The notes below the pieces were generated by a model, which was not told the origin of the DNA, did not search any database, and saw nothing but the letters and a program-made list of their open reading frames with translations. Positions 44,603-52,749 of a stretch of 64,000 nt of DNA are shown one piece after another. The stretch comes from Polaribacter atrinae (GTDB lineage: Bacteria > Bacteroidota > Bacteroidia > Flavobacteriales > Flavobacteriaceae). Numbering within the stretch: position 1 is the first letter of the stretch; each line of letters opens with the position of its first letter. The stretch lies in contig NZ_CP150660.1 in NCBI RefSeq assembly GCF_038023995.1, positions 2,664,501-2,728,500 of the forward strand, given 5' to 3'. Position numbers and translations under genes: made by a program.

Positions 44603-47600
44603 AAAAAATAATATTATTTCTTATCGTATTGGTAAGTCCGTTTGTGTTTTCACAAGAAAAGAAGAAAAATGATCATGAATACGAAATGAAGCACAAAGCC
44701 AAACCTTGGTTTGCTGAGATGAAGGATGGCAGTAACTACCATCAAGTAAAAGCTAACTTCGATACTTATTTTGGCAACAGAGTTTGGGATAAAAGCAAAC
44801 CTAGATCTATTGGGCAGCAGTGGTTAAAACAAAAATTATTTTATCTTGATAAAGATGGGTTTGTACAGGCAGAACCGTATGCAAAAGAAATGAGTCAACT
44901 GAACTCACCTTTAAATACTTTTCAAAATGAAACTACAAGAGTTTTAGGTTCTTGGAACCTTATTGGCCCGGTAAATAGTAGTGAGACTGGTTACTCTGGC
45001 AGTGGTAGTCATGGAGGCTATGTATTTTTAAATCGTATAGATCCAACCAATAGCGCAAAACGATTTGTATCATTTGTAACGGGTGGTTTATGGGTAACAG
45101 AAAACTCTGGTGAAAGTTGGACAATTGTTGATACAAATTTACCAGATGATAAATATCAAGATTTAGATGTTGCCATATCAAATCCAGATATCGTATATGC
45201 TATTAGCGATCAACAAGTAATTAAATCTACAGATGGTGGTTTAAATTGGGCTTCTACCACCTTAATAAAATCTAATTATAGTGGGGAAGCATATGATATT
45301 GCCGTTTCTACAAGCAACCCAGACATTGTTATAGCAAGATGGGGGAAAAATATTTATAGAACTACAGATGGTGGCGTTACTTGGGTGTCGGTATTAACAG
45401 GTTTAGCAGAACACCAAACATGGGATAGTAGTGTGCATAGCGAAATGGTAGATTGGAGTACTACAAATTCTGATGTAGTGTACTCAGTAAGTACAAGTCA
45501 TAATAACAGGGTTCTTGTACACCGTTCAGATGATGCTGGCGCAACATTTTCTTTGATGAAAGTATTAAGTTTAGAAGCCTCGGCAAATGGAAGTATTGTG
45601 GGGTGGGCAAAATTAATGTTGCCTTCATCAAATAGCAATTCTATTTACGTAGCTGTTGGTAGTGGCGATAATCCTTATGCCCACAGATCTGCTCATTTGT
45701 ACAAATTAAATGCAGTTACCGGTGCTATAGAACTCACCAAAACCAATATGATTACTGGTGTAGGAGACCCAAGAAAACATGATTCTTATTTGCATCATGG
45801 TGATATTGCTATGGATAGAAGTAATGAAAATAAAATTGTTTATGGCTCTTATGCAGGTACAAAAGTGTTTGTATCTAACGACAATGGAGGTTCTTTTACG
45901 CTTTCACAAGCAACTACGCATTCAGATATTAGATCAGTTGATGTTGTAGATGGTTTATTATTAGTTGGCTCTGATGGTGAAACTGTAGATTCTACGGACG
46001 ATGCTCAAACTTTAAAAACTATAACCAATAGTATTAGTAATCATGAATTATGGGGTTTTGGTAGTGCTTTTAAATCAAATTTAGTAGCTTCTGGTAATAA
46101 TCATGGACCAGTAATGGTTAAAGAATCAGCTAATGGTTTTGATTGGTATAATGGTCCAGGAGCAGATCAAGGAAACACAGATGTAAATCCTTTAGATACG
46201 AGATATATTTATAGTCAAGGGTATAGTAATTACAGGTTTTTTAGACCAGGAGTGCACCAAATAACGAATCAAGCAAACTCTTTAGACCTTGGTGGTATTT
46301 ATAGTTATTTTAATTCCATTGAGTTTCATCCTAATAATTATTACACCATTATTACGCATCACGCAGGGCAATATCCAACGAATAATCCGAATTTAACAAC
46401 TTGGAAAAACTCATTAATTAAAACGGAAGATAATGGGAATACTTTATCAATCGTAAAAACATTTAACGAACAAGTTTTTAGAGAAAAAATCTCTATGAAA
46501 AACCCAAATCATATGTATGTGGTAACGGGTTTAACCAATAACAAAGTTTGGCACACTGCTGATGCAGGAGTAACTTGGACAAATATAACTCCAAAATCAA
46601 GCACCACTTTAGGACAAAAAAACATCTCTGATATTGCTGTAAGTGATGAAAACCCCAATGAAGTTTGGGTTACGTATAGTGGTGTGCAATCGGCTTGTAA
46701 AATTATAAAATCTTCAGATTACGGAGCAACTTGGACCAATTTAACTCAAGCTAATTTAACAAGTTTTCCAATGACAAAAATTGTCTTTCAACGAGGTTCT
46801 GATGGTGGTGTGTATGTTGGTAATAAAAGCGGCGTTTATTACAGAAACAATAGTATGCCTAATTGGATACCTTTAGGCACTGGTTTACCTATGGTTGATG
46901 TTCGATTTATGTTTATTAACTACAATGAAAATAAACTTAAAATAGGAACTTCTAGAGGAGCATTTTCTCATGAATTGTATGAAATAAGCCCACCAAACGC
47001 ATTAATTTCTTCTAATACTGCCCAAATAACATGTGCAGCAATAGAAAATGTTCAATTTAAAGATTATTCGGTTGTAAGAAATGCATCTGCCACTTGGCAA
47101 TGGAGTTTTCCTGGAGGTACACCAGCAAAATCAAACGAAGAAAACCCTGAAGTATCTTATGTAAATGCAGCAAGTGGTTTGTATGATGTTACACTTACGG
47201 TAACAGATGCTTATGGTACAAGTACACAAACATTAACAAATTTTATTGAAGTAGCCAATGAATGTGGTTCTCCAGAACCAGAACCAACACCTGGAAATGT
47301 AGCTTCTTTTTCAGGACCAAGTAATAAGGATTATATTAGTATTGGAGATTTGGGACTTAACAATAATTCTTTTACCTTTTCTACCTGGATAAAACCCGAT
47401 GGAATTCAAGTAGATTATAGTGGAATTTTTAGTGTACAAGATAGTGGAAATGACTTCATATTAAATTTTGTTGGTGGTAACAATACGCTAGGGTATCATC
47501 CTAATTGGAGTTGGACCTCTTCAGGTTTGCAAGTTCCACCAAATGAATGGTCGCATGTGGCATTAGTAAGTGATGGTAGCGTTGTTAAGATTTATTTAAA

Positions 47601-48663
47601 TGGAGTGGAAAGTATACATAATGCTGCTATAGGTTCAAAGGCAATAAACGTTATAGATTTAGGTCGTTATGGTAGAAATCAAGCTGCAGATGTACGTTAT
47701 ACAAAATTAGAAATGGATGAAGTTTCAATATGGAACAGGCCTTTAAGTAAAGATGAAATTAGAGCATCTAGGCATTTAACAAAAAAAACTACAGACCCTA
47801 TATTTAATGGCTTGGTAGCGTATTATCAGTTTAACGAAACCCAAGGAAATATTTCATTAAATAAAGTGAACAACCCAAGTTCTAGCTTTGGAACTTATAA
47901 AGGTATTAGTGGCTCTAATCACATACCATCAACTGCACCTGTTTTTAGCGGTAAAAGTCAAAAAATGACAATTAATTCTGCAGGAATAAAAGATTTTGAT
48001 ACTGCAGGAGTTGCTATGAATTTTGATACAGGTACGTATCCTGATGGTGATGTTTGGGTGTCTACAAGTACTATAAATCCTGATGTTTTGCCAGACGGTT
48101 TTACAAACTTTAATTCTTATACTATTGTAAATAATTATGGTACAAATACTACATTTACACCTTTACAATCAATATCATTTACAGGAAACAGCAATTTTAC
48201 AAATACAACAGCTTCTTTGTATAACCTTTATAGTAGACCAACAAATGCTTTTGGAAATACTTGGGGCTCAAAGATTGATACTGCTGATACCATCGTTGAT
48301 GCATCTGGCGCTTCTACCGTTGTAACTTTTTCAGATGGACTTGCCATTGATACTTTTGGTCAATTTGTACTTTCTAATAAAGATACATCATTATCTACTG
48401 AAGATATAGTGCTTAATGATGATAAAAATATACCAATTATGTATCCAAATCCTATTGATAAAAAAGATACGTTTCATGTTACTCTTCCGCAAAATTGGGA
48501 GAAAGCATCGATAATAATTTATAATATTTTTGGACAAAAAGTAGCAAAATCTTCTTTAAAAATAGATGATAATAAATTACGATTAAACCTTACATCAGGT
48601 GTTTACACAGTTAAGGTATTTAATCAAACTAAAAATTACACTAAAAAGATAATTATGAATTAA
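44599..48663 (+). CDS. T9SS-secreted Asp-box / PKD / LamG multidomain protein
   Basis: 1354 residues with a signal peptide (ending FVFSQ). About eight Asp-box repeats over 110-790 (TENSGESW, STDGGLNW, TTDGGVTW, TADAGVTW, SSDYGATW) are followed by a PKD domain at about 800-890 and a Pro/Glu linker (PEPEPTP). A concanavalin A-like/LamG domain lies at about 900-1080 (FTFSTWIKPDG, EWSHVALVSDGS). An unassigned beta region and a type A sorting domain (YPNPIDKKDTF, IYNIFGQKVAKS, VYTVKVFNQ) complete it. Both paralogues share the ELWGFG segment and the order propeller then PKD, so they arose by duplication, with LamG and sorting tail only here. It is the last gene of the locus, with a strong hairpin behind it. 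Confidence 0.82.
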   Translation: MKKIILFLIVLVSPFVFSQEKKKNDHEYEMKHKAKPWFAEMKDGSNYHQVKANFDTYFGNRVWDKSKPRSIGQQWLKQKLFYLDKDGFVQAEPYAKEMSQLNSPLNTFQNETTRVLGSWNLIGPVNSSETGYSGSGSHGGYVFLNRIDPTNSAKRFVSFVTGGLWVTENSGESWTIVDTNLPDDKYQDLDVAISNPDIVYAISDQQVIKSTDGGLNWASTTLIKSNYSGEAYDIAVSTSNPDIVIARWGKNIYRTTDGGVTWVSVLTGLAEHQTWDSSVHSEMVDWSTTNSDVVYSVSTSHNNRVLVHRSDDAGATFSLMKVLSLEASANGSIVGWAKLMLPSSNSNSIYVAVGSGDNPYAHRSAHLYKLNAVTGAIELTKTNMITGVGDPRKHDSYLHHGDIAMDRSNENKIVYGSYAGTKVFVSNDNGGSFTLSQATTHSDIRSVDVVDGLLLVGSDGETVDSTDDAQTLKTITNSISNHELWGFGSAFKSNLVASGNNHGPVMVKESANGFDWYNGPGADQGNTDVNPLDTRYIYSQGYSNYRFFRPGVHQITNQANSLDLGGIYSYFNSIEFHPNNYYTIITHHAGQYPTNNPNLTTWKNSLIKTEDNGNTLSIVKTFNEQVFREKISMKNPNHMYVVTGLTNNKVWHTADAGVTWTNITPKSSTTLGQKNISDIAVSDENPNEVWVTYSGVQSACKIIKSSDYGATWTNLTQANLTSFPMTKIVFQRGSDGGVYVGNKSGVYYRNNSMPNWIPLGTGLPMVDVRFMFINYNENKLKIGTSRGAFSHELYEISPPNALISSNTAQITCAAIENVQFKDYSVVRNASATWQWSFPGGTPAKSNEENPEVSYVNAASGLYDVTLTVTDAYGTSTQTLTNFIEVANECGSPEPEPTPGNVASFSGPSNKDYISIGDLGLNNNSFTFSTWIKPDGIQVDYSGIFSVQDSGNDFILNFVGGNNTLGYHPNWSWTSSGLQVPPNEWSHVALVSDGSVVKIYLNGVESIHNAAIGSKAINVIDLGRYGRNQAADVRYTKLEMDEVSIWNRPLSKDEIRASRHLTKKTTDPIFNGLVAYYQFNETQGNISLNKVNNPSSSFGTYKGISGSNHIPSTAPVFSGKSQKMTINSAGIKDFDTAGVAMNFDTGTYPDGDVWVSTSTINPDVLPDGFTNFNSYTIVNNYGTNTTFTPLQSISFTGNSNFTNTTASLYNLYSRPTNAFGNTWGSKIDTADTIVDASGASTVVTFSDGLAIDTFGQFVLSNKDTSLSTEDIVLNDDKNIPIMYPNPIDKKDTFHVTLPQNWEKASIIIYNIFGQKVAKSSLKIDDNKLRLNLTSGVYTVKVFNQTKNYTKKIIMN

Positions 48664-48690
48664 GCGTATACTATTCTTTATTTATGATGA

Positions 48691-48741
48691 GATCTTCTGC
48701 CTAAAAATTAATTTGTTCATAATTTAAGGCAGAAGATTTTC
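48691..48741 (+). terminator. Terminator of the PUL
   Basis: ATCTTCTGCCT pairs perfectly with AGGCAGAAGAT around a loop of about 26 bases, followed by TTT. It lies 28 bases after the last gene. Confidence 0.65.
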
Positions 48742-48821
48742 TGTGTTTTATAACTTTTCTCATTACATTTATCCTTTTAATTAAAACACTAAATACCAAT
48801 GTTTTATAAAATCAATTAAAA

Positions 48822-49247
48822 TTGATAGAAAGTTATATACCAAATAACGAAAGTATAAATACAAAAATTTCAAAAGCAAATGTTGGTTGGCATTAAGATC
48901 ATAGTTTAAAAGTTATAAATTCTGTGGTACAAGCCATGCAAAGTTCAAACCCTACTTTGTATACAGATAATTTTAGGTTTTTAAGGAAAATATTATTGAA
49001 ATTCAATTATTTTCCAAGAGGAAAAGTAAAAGCTCCAAAACACGTAAAACCACCAGAAGTAGTATTAAAAGCTGATATCATTAAACAATTAATAACCTCA
49101 AAAGAGCATATTACTGTAATTATTAACTTATACAAAGATGCTTATTTTGTACATCCTATATTTGGAAATGTAAATACATTAAGAGTATTTTCTTTTTTAA
49201 ATGCGCATACAAATCATCATCTAAAAATAATAAAAGCCATTATGTGA
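48822..49247 (+). pseudogene. DUF1569 (DinB-like) protein gene broken by a stop codon
   Basis: Reading from a TTG at 48822 gives ESYIPNNESINTKISKANVG, WH, a TAA at 48894, then DHSLKVINSV and on in the same frame to 49247. DUF1569 proteins have a WHxEHSL-like motif exactly there, so the TAA replaces one residue of the motif. The tail ([35 protein letters not shown]) fits the family end. A shorter product from the GTG at 48924 could in theory be made, but it would lack the first helix and its metal-site His. Function of the family: four-helix DinB-like fold, possibly metal-dependent. Confidence 0.7.
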
Positions 49248-49460
49248 AAATGAAATTTCTCCTGGTCTTGGATATTTGCCTCCACCAACGAGCGATACAT
49301 TAGAAATTGTGTGATGTGGACCTCTAAAAGGATGTTGATGTAGCAATCCGTTATTTTTAGTTTTACCAACCACAGAATGGATTTTGTAGTTTCTAGCGCT
49401 TCGTGCAACGTCATTGGTGGTAAAATACTTGGTAACCTTTCTATCAACAAGTACAACCAA
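49240..49460 (-). pseudogene. Frameshifted internal fragment of comM
   Basis: On the minus strand this stretch encodes residues matching about 233-300 of the intact ComM at 50697-52232. One frame carries [19 protein letters not shown]. The next frame carries KIHSVVG, then [20 protein letters not shown] and GEISFSHNG. So there is one frameshift after ETTK, and both ends are missing. The nucleotide match to about 51336-51545 is clear but far from identical, so the copy is old or came from another strain. Confidence 0.8.
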
Positions 49461-49467
49461 CCAAGTG

Positions 49468-49728
49468 GTGCATCATGAGAATTATTCATTATCATACAGC
49501 GAAAAATATGAACAAGCAGAATGGGTTGCCTTAGACAAAACAGACGGTAAAATTAAAATGTTGGCTTTTTTAATGCGTAATAAAGAATCAAAATCGCCTT
49601 TATACAAATTTGTGGTTTCGGTTGATGAAATAGAAGCGTTAACTGGTATTGATTTCTTTGCGCAATTAGATGACACTATAGAAGAAAAATTAGAAAGTTC
49701 TAGCAGTTATAAAAGTTGGAGTTTTTAA
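49468..49728 (+). pseudogene. Internally deleted DNA/RNA non-specific endonuclease remnant
   Basis: The frame begins in the comM fragment and continues as ENYSLSYSEKYEQAEWVA, which resembles the N-terminal part of flavobacterial NUC-type endonucleases. It passes directly into DKTDGKIKMLAFLMRN and then VVSVDEIEALTGIDFFAQLD, which resembles their C-terminal end. The central catalytic part (the DRGH region) is absent. So head and tail of one gene are fused by an in-frame deletion and the start is lost. Not functional. Confidence 0.65.
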
Positions 49729-49806
49729 TAGAAAAAGTAATCAAAATCTTTCAGACATTAAATCAAGGTTCTTAGTAATCAAAGGTAGTTTTCCTTATTT
49801 TAATCT

Positions 49807-49814
49807 TATTTTTG
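49807..49814 (+). promoter_or_regulatory. -7 box of the EamA permease gene (TATTTTTG)
   Basis: A match to TAnnTTTG 35 bases before the ATG at 49850. Confidence 0.45.
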
Positions 49815-49849
49815 TGCCCTTATAATCTAAACAGTACAAGTACTTCTTT

Positions 49850-50692
49850 ATGAAAAGCTCAAAGGCAATTTTTTATATGATTTTTAGTGTCATTGCATTT
49901 TCACTAATGAATACAGTTGTAAAATATTTAAATGATTTTAGTGCCTATCAAATTGTGTTTTTTAGATCTATTGGTACCTTGTTTTTTACGGTGCCATTAA
50001 TTTTAAAAGCGAAGATTCCTATTCTGGGTAACAATAAAAAACTGTTGTTTATTAGAGGGCTTGCAGGAGTAATTTCCTTAACAACTTTTTTTCAGGCTTT
50101 AAATTATTTAGCAATTGGTACGGCGGTTTCATTAAGATATACTTCTCCTATTTTTGCTGCTATTTTAGCACTTATTTTCTTAAAAGAAAAAATAAAGCCA
50201 GTTCAATGGTTTTTGTTTTTATTATCATTTACAGGGGTTTTGGTTATTAAAGGTTTTGGAGTAGATGTAGATTCTATTGGAATAGTATTAGTTCTTTTAT
50301 CTGCAATTTCTTTAGGTGTAATTTTTGTAGTAATTCGTAAAATTGGAGATACAGAAAATCCATTAGTAATTATCAATTACTTTATGGTAATGGCTTTTGT
50401 TTTTGGAGGTATTATGTCTGTCAATAACTGGAAAAACCCTAATTCATTAGAATGGTTACTGTTATTAAGTTTAGGTGTTTTTGGTTATGTTGGTCAATTA
50501 TATATGACCAAAGCATTACAATCTCACGAAACAAATGTAATTGCTCCTTTAAAATATTTAGAAGTGGTTTTTATGATTGCTATTGGTGCTTTTTGGTTTG
50601 GGGAAATCTATAATTTATGGACCTTGTTAGGTGTCTTTTTAATTATGTTTGGTTTGCTTTATAATATTTATATTAAGAATAAAAAAAGTTAA
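49850..50692 (+). CDS. EamA/DMT-family membrane transporter
   Basis: A 280-residue inner-membrane protein with about ten hydrophobic helices in two EamA repeats (first about 5-135, second about 145-275). The repeats contain family segments such as YTSPIFAAILALIFLKEK and, in the second half, YLEVVFMIAIGAFWFGE. DMT permeases export or exchange small metabolites; the substrate is not predictable. It stands alone and converges with comM, whose stop codon lies 4 bases beyond its own. Confidence 0.9.
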   Translation: MKSSKAIFYMIFSVIAFSLMNTVVKYLNDFSAYQIVFFRSIGTLFFTVPLILKAKIPILGNNKKLLFIRGLAGVISLTTFFQALNYLAIGTAVSLRYTSPIFAAILALIFLKEKIKPVQWFLFLLSFTGVLVIKGFGVDVDSIGIVLVLLSAISLGVIFVVIRKIGDTENPLVIINYFMVMAFVFGGIMSVNNWKNPNSLEWLLLLSLGVFGYVGQLYMTKALQSHETNVIAPLKYLEVVFMIAIGAFWFGEIYNLWTLLGVFLIMFGLLYNIYIKNKKS

Positions 50693-50696
50693 TTAT

Positions 50697-52232
50697 TTAC
50701 CCCAACCAGCCATCTCTATCCAAGCTTCTGTATTGTATTGCCTCTGCAATATGATCTGGAGAAATATCTTTAGAGTTTGCTAAATCTGCGATTGTTCTGG
50801 ATACTTTTAATATTCTATCATAAGCCCTGGCTGAAAGGTTTAATTTTTCCATAGCAGTTTTTAAAAGAGTTAAACTTTCTGGTGATAATTTACAGAATTC
50901 ACGAATCTGTTTTACACTCATTTGTGCATTATAATGTACGTTTTCAAAGTCTTTAAATCGCTCAGACTGTATTTCTCTAGATTCCGTAACTCGTTTTCTG
51001 ATGTCTACACTAGATTCTCCTTTGCGTTCTTCAGATAATTTTGCAAACGGAACAGGAGTTACTTCTATATGAATATCAATTCTGTCTAATAAAGGTCCTG
51101 ATATTTTACTCAAATAACGTTGCATTTCTTGTGGAGAAGAAGTCATCGGGCTGCTTGGGTCATTAAAAAAACCACTCGGACTCGGGTTCATACTTGCCAC
51201 CAGCATAAAACTACTTGGGTAGGTAACTGTAAATTTTGCTCTAGAAATAGTAACTTCTCTGTCTTCTAAAGGTTGACGCATAACTTCTAAAACATCTCTT
51301 TTAAATTCAGGTAATTCATCTAAAAACAAAACACCATTATGCGATAACGAAATTTCTCCAGGTCTTGGGTATTGTCCGCCGCCGACCAAAGCTACATTCG
51401 AAATTGTGTGATGTGGGCTTCTAAAAGGACGTTGGTATAGCAAACCTTCCTTTTTTATTTTACCAACCACAGAATGAATCTTTGTAGTCTCTAATGCTTC
51501 ATGCAACGTCATTGGTGGTAAAATAGATGGTAATCTCTTTGCTAACATCGTTTTTCCAGATCCTGGAGGACCAATTAAAATAATATTATGTCCGCCTGCA
51601 GCAGCAATTTCCATGCATCGTTTTATAGATTCTTGTCCTTTTACATCAGAAAAATCGAACTCTGGAAAATCTATATTTTTATAAAATTCAGCTCTTGTAT
51701 CTACAATGGTTGGTTCAATTTTTTTATCCTCATTAAAATGATTGATAACTTCTAAAATATTTTCGACTCCTAAAACCTCTAAATCATCTACAATGGCAGC
51801 TTCTTTAGCATTTTCCTTTGGGAGAATTAAATATTTATAACCTTCTTCTCTTGCTTTTATGGCAATTGGTAAAGCACCTCTTATGGGTTGTAGGCTTCCG
51901 TCTAAAGAGAGTTCGCCCATAATAATGTATTCATGAATAGCTTCAGATTTTATTTGTGCTGATGCAGCTAAAATTCCAACAGCCAAAGTTAAATCATAAG
52001 ATGCACCTTCTTTTCTAATATCGGCGGGAGCCATATTGATAATAATTTTTTTACCAGGAAGTTTGTAATTATTGTTGTTAAGTGCGGCAGAAATTCGATA
52101 AGAACTCTCACGAACTGCATTGTCTGGTAAACCTACCAAATGGTAGCCAATACCTTTGTCAATATTTACTTCTACGGTAATGGTGGTTGCCTCAATACCA
52201 AAAACGGCAGAGCCATAGACTTTTACAAGCAT
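50697..52232 (-). CDS. comM: YifB/ComM-family Mg-chelatase-like AAA+ ATPase
   Basis: A 511-residue protein. A Lon-protease-like S5 fold domain at about 1-170 (GIEATTITVEVN, GLPDNAVRESSYRI, PADIRKEGASYDL) is followed by the AAA+ module, with Walker A GPPGSGKT at 221-228 and Walker B VLFLDELPEF at 301-310. The C-terminal Mg-chelatase lid has LSARAYDRILKVSRTIADL. ComM is a branch-migration helicase that widens integration of foreign DNA during natural transformation. A diverged partial copy lies 1.3 kb away at 49240. The gene is intact. Confidence 0.95.
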   Translation of the reverse strand: MLVKVYGSAVFGIEATTITVEVNIDKGIGYHLVGLPDNAVRESSYRISAALNNNNYKLPGKKIIINMAPADIRKEGASYDLTLAVGILAASAQIKSEAIHEYIIMGELSLDGSLQPIRGALPIAIKAREEGYKYLILPKENAKEAAIVDDLEVLGVENILEVINHFNEDKKIEPTIVDTRAEFYKNIDFPEFDFSDVKGQESIKRCMEIAAAGGHNIILIGPPGSGKTMLAKRLPSILPPMTLHEALETTKIHSVVGKIKKEGLLYQRPFRSPHHTISNVALVGGGQYPRPGEISLSHNGVLFLDELPEFKRDVLEVMRQPLEDREVTISRAKFTVTYPSSFMLVASMNPSPSGFFNDPSSPMTSSPQEMQRYLSKISGPLLDRIDIHIEVTPVPFAKLSEERKGESSVDIRKRVTESREIQSERFKDFENVHYNAQMSVKQIREFCKLSPESLTLLKTAMEKLNLSARAYDRILKVSRTIADLANSKDISPDHIAEAIQYRSLDRDGWLG

Positions 52233-52262
52233 TCTTTTTCTTTTTTCTAAAGATAAAGAAAA

Positions 52263-52646
52263 TTAATTAAGGTTTGGTTGCTTAAAATTAATAGGATCCC
52301 ATCGTGTAGGATCATTTTTTTGTAAAAAACCTTTTAAAAGGTATTCATCTCGATAACTTTTATAGTCATCATAAATAAATCGAGTAGCTTTTGTACTCAG
52401 GTTTTTATCAGAAATTAAAAATTGGTTATCATCAATTTCTTCAAAAGAAATCGTTGAAAATTTATACTGTTTTTTGAAGTTTAAATCCTTATTAATTGAA
52501 GTGTAAGAAGGATTAACATCAGCTGTAAGCTGAAAAGAAGAGGTGTAAATACTAACTGGAATAAAATTATTGTTCGTAGTTTGTTGTTGTGAAAAACAAA
52601 AACTACCAACAAATAAAGTTAAAAGTAAGAAATTGTATTTTTTCAT
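52263..52646 (-). CDS. Small secreted hypothetical protein
   Basis: A 127-residue protein with a clear signal peptide (FLLLTLFVGSFCFSQ) and no further membrane segment. The mature part is polar, with several Tyr and Lys (IYDDYKSYRDEYLLKGFL) and ends PTRWDPINFKQPNLN. I do not recognise a family. It lies 30 bases upstream of comM on the same strand and may be co-transcribed, though no shared function is evident. Confidence 0.7.
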   Translation of the reverse strand: MKKYNFLLLTLFVGSFCFSQQQTTNNNFIPVSIYTSSFQLTADVNPSYTSINKDLNFKKQYKFSTISFEEIDDNQFLISDKNLSTKATRFIYDDYKSYRDEYLLKGFLQKNDPTRWDPINFKQPNLN

Positions 52647-52689
52647 AGTACGTAATTTTACTTTATAAAAATACTACTTTAATATCACA

Positions 52690-52724
52690 AAAAAAAATGC
52701 ACTCATAAGTTGAGTGCATTTTAA
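52690..52724 (-). terminator. Terminator of ppc
   Basis: AAAATGCACTCA pairs with TGAGTGCATTTT around a short loop, and on the minus strand a T8 run follows. It is 25 bases beyond the ppc stop. Confidence 0.85.
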
Positions 52725-52749
52725 ATATAAATTATTTTTTGATATTATT

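Noticed and set aside
42182..48663. Calling the two Asp-box proteins sialidases.
   Set aside because: Asp boxes alone are not diagnostic. I found no RIP motif or arginine triad, and no sialic-acid genes lie nearby.
29427..48663. A fucoidan-type PUL.
   Set aside because: No sulfatase and no GH107/GH29 enzyme is present, and an M60 peptidase is.
49217..49495. Two overlapping minus-strand frames of 79-92 residues taken as separate small genes.
   Set aside because: They are the two halves of the frameshifted comM fragment.
49414..49728. A 104-residue intact plus-strand gene.
   Set aside because: Its first 18 codons are antisense to the comM fragment, and the rest is the fused head and tail of an endonuclease, so it is not an intact gene.
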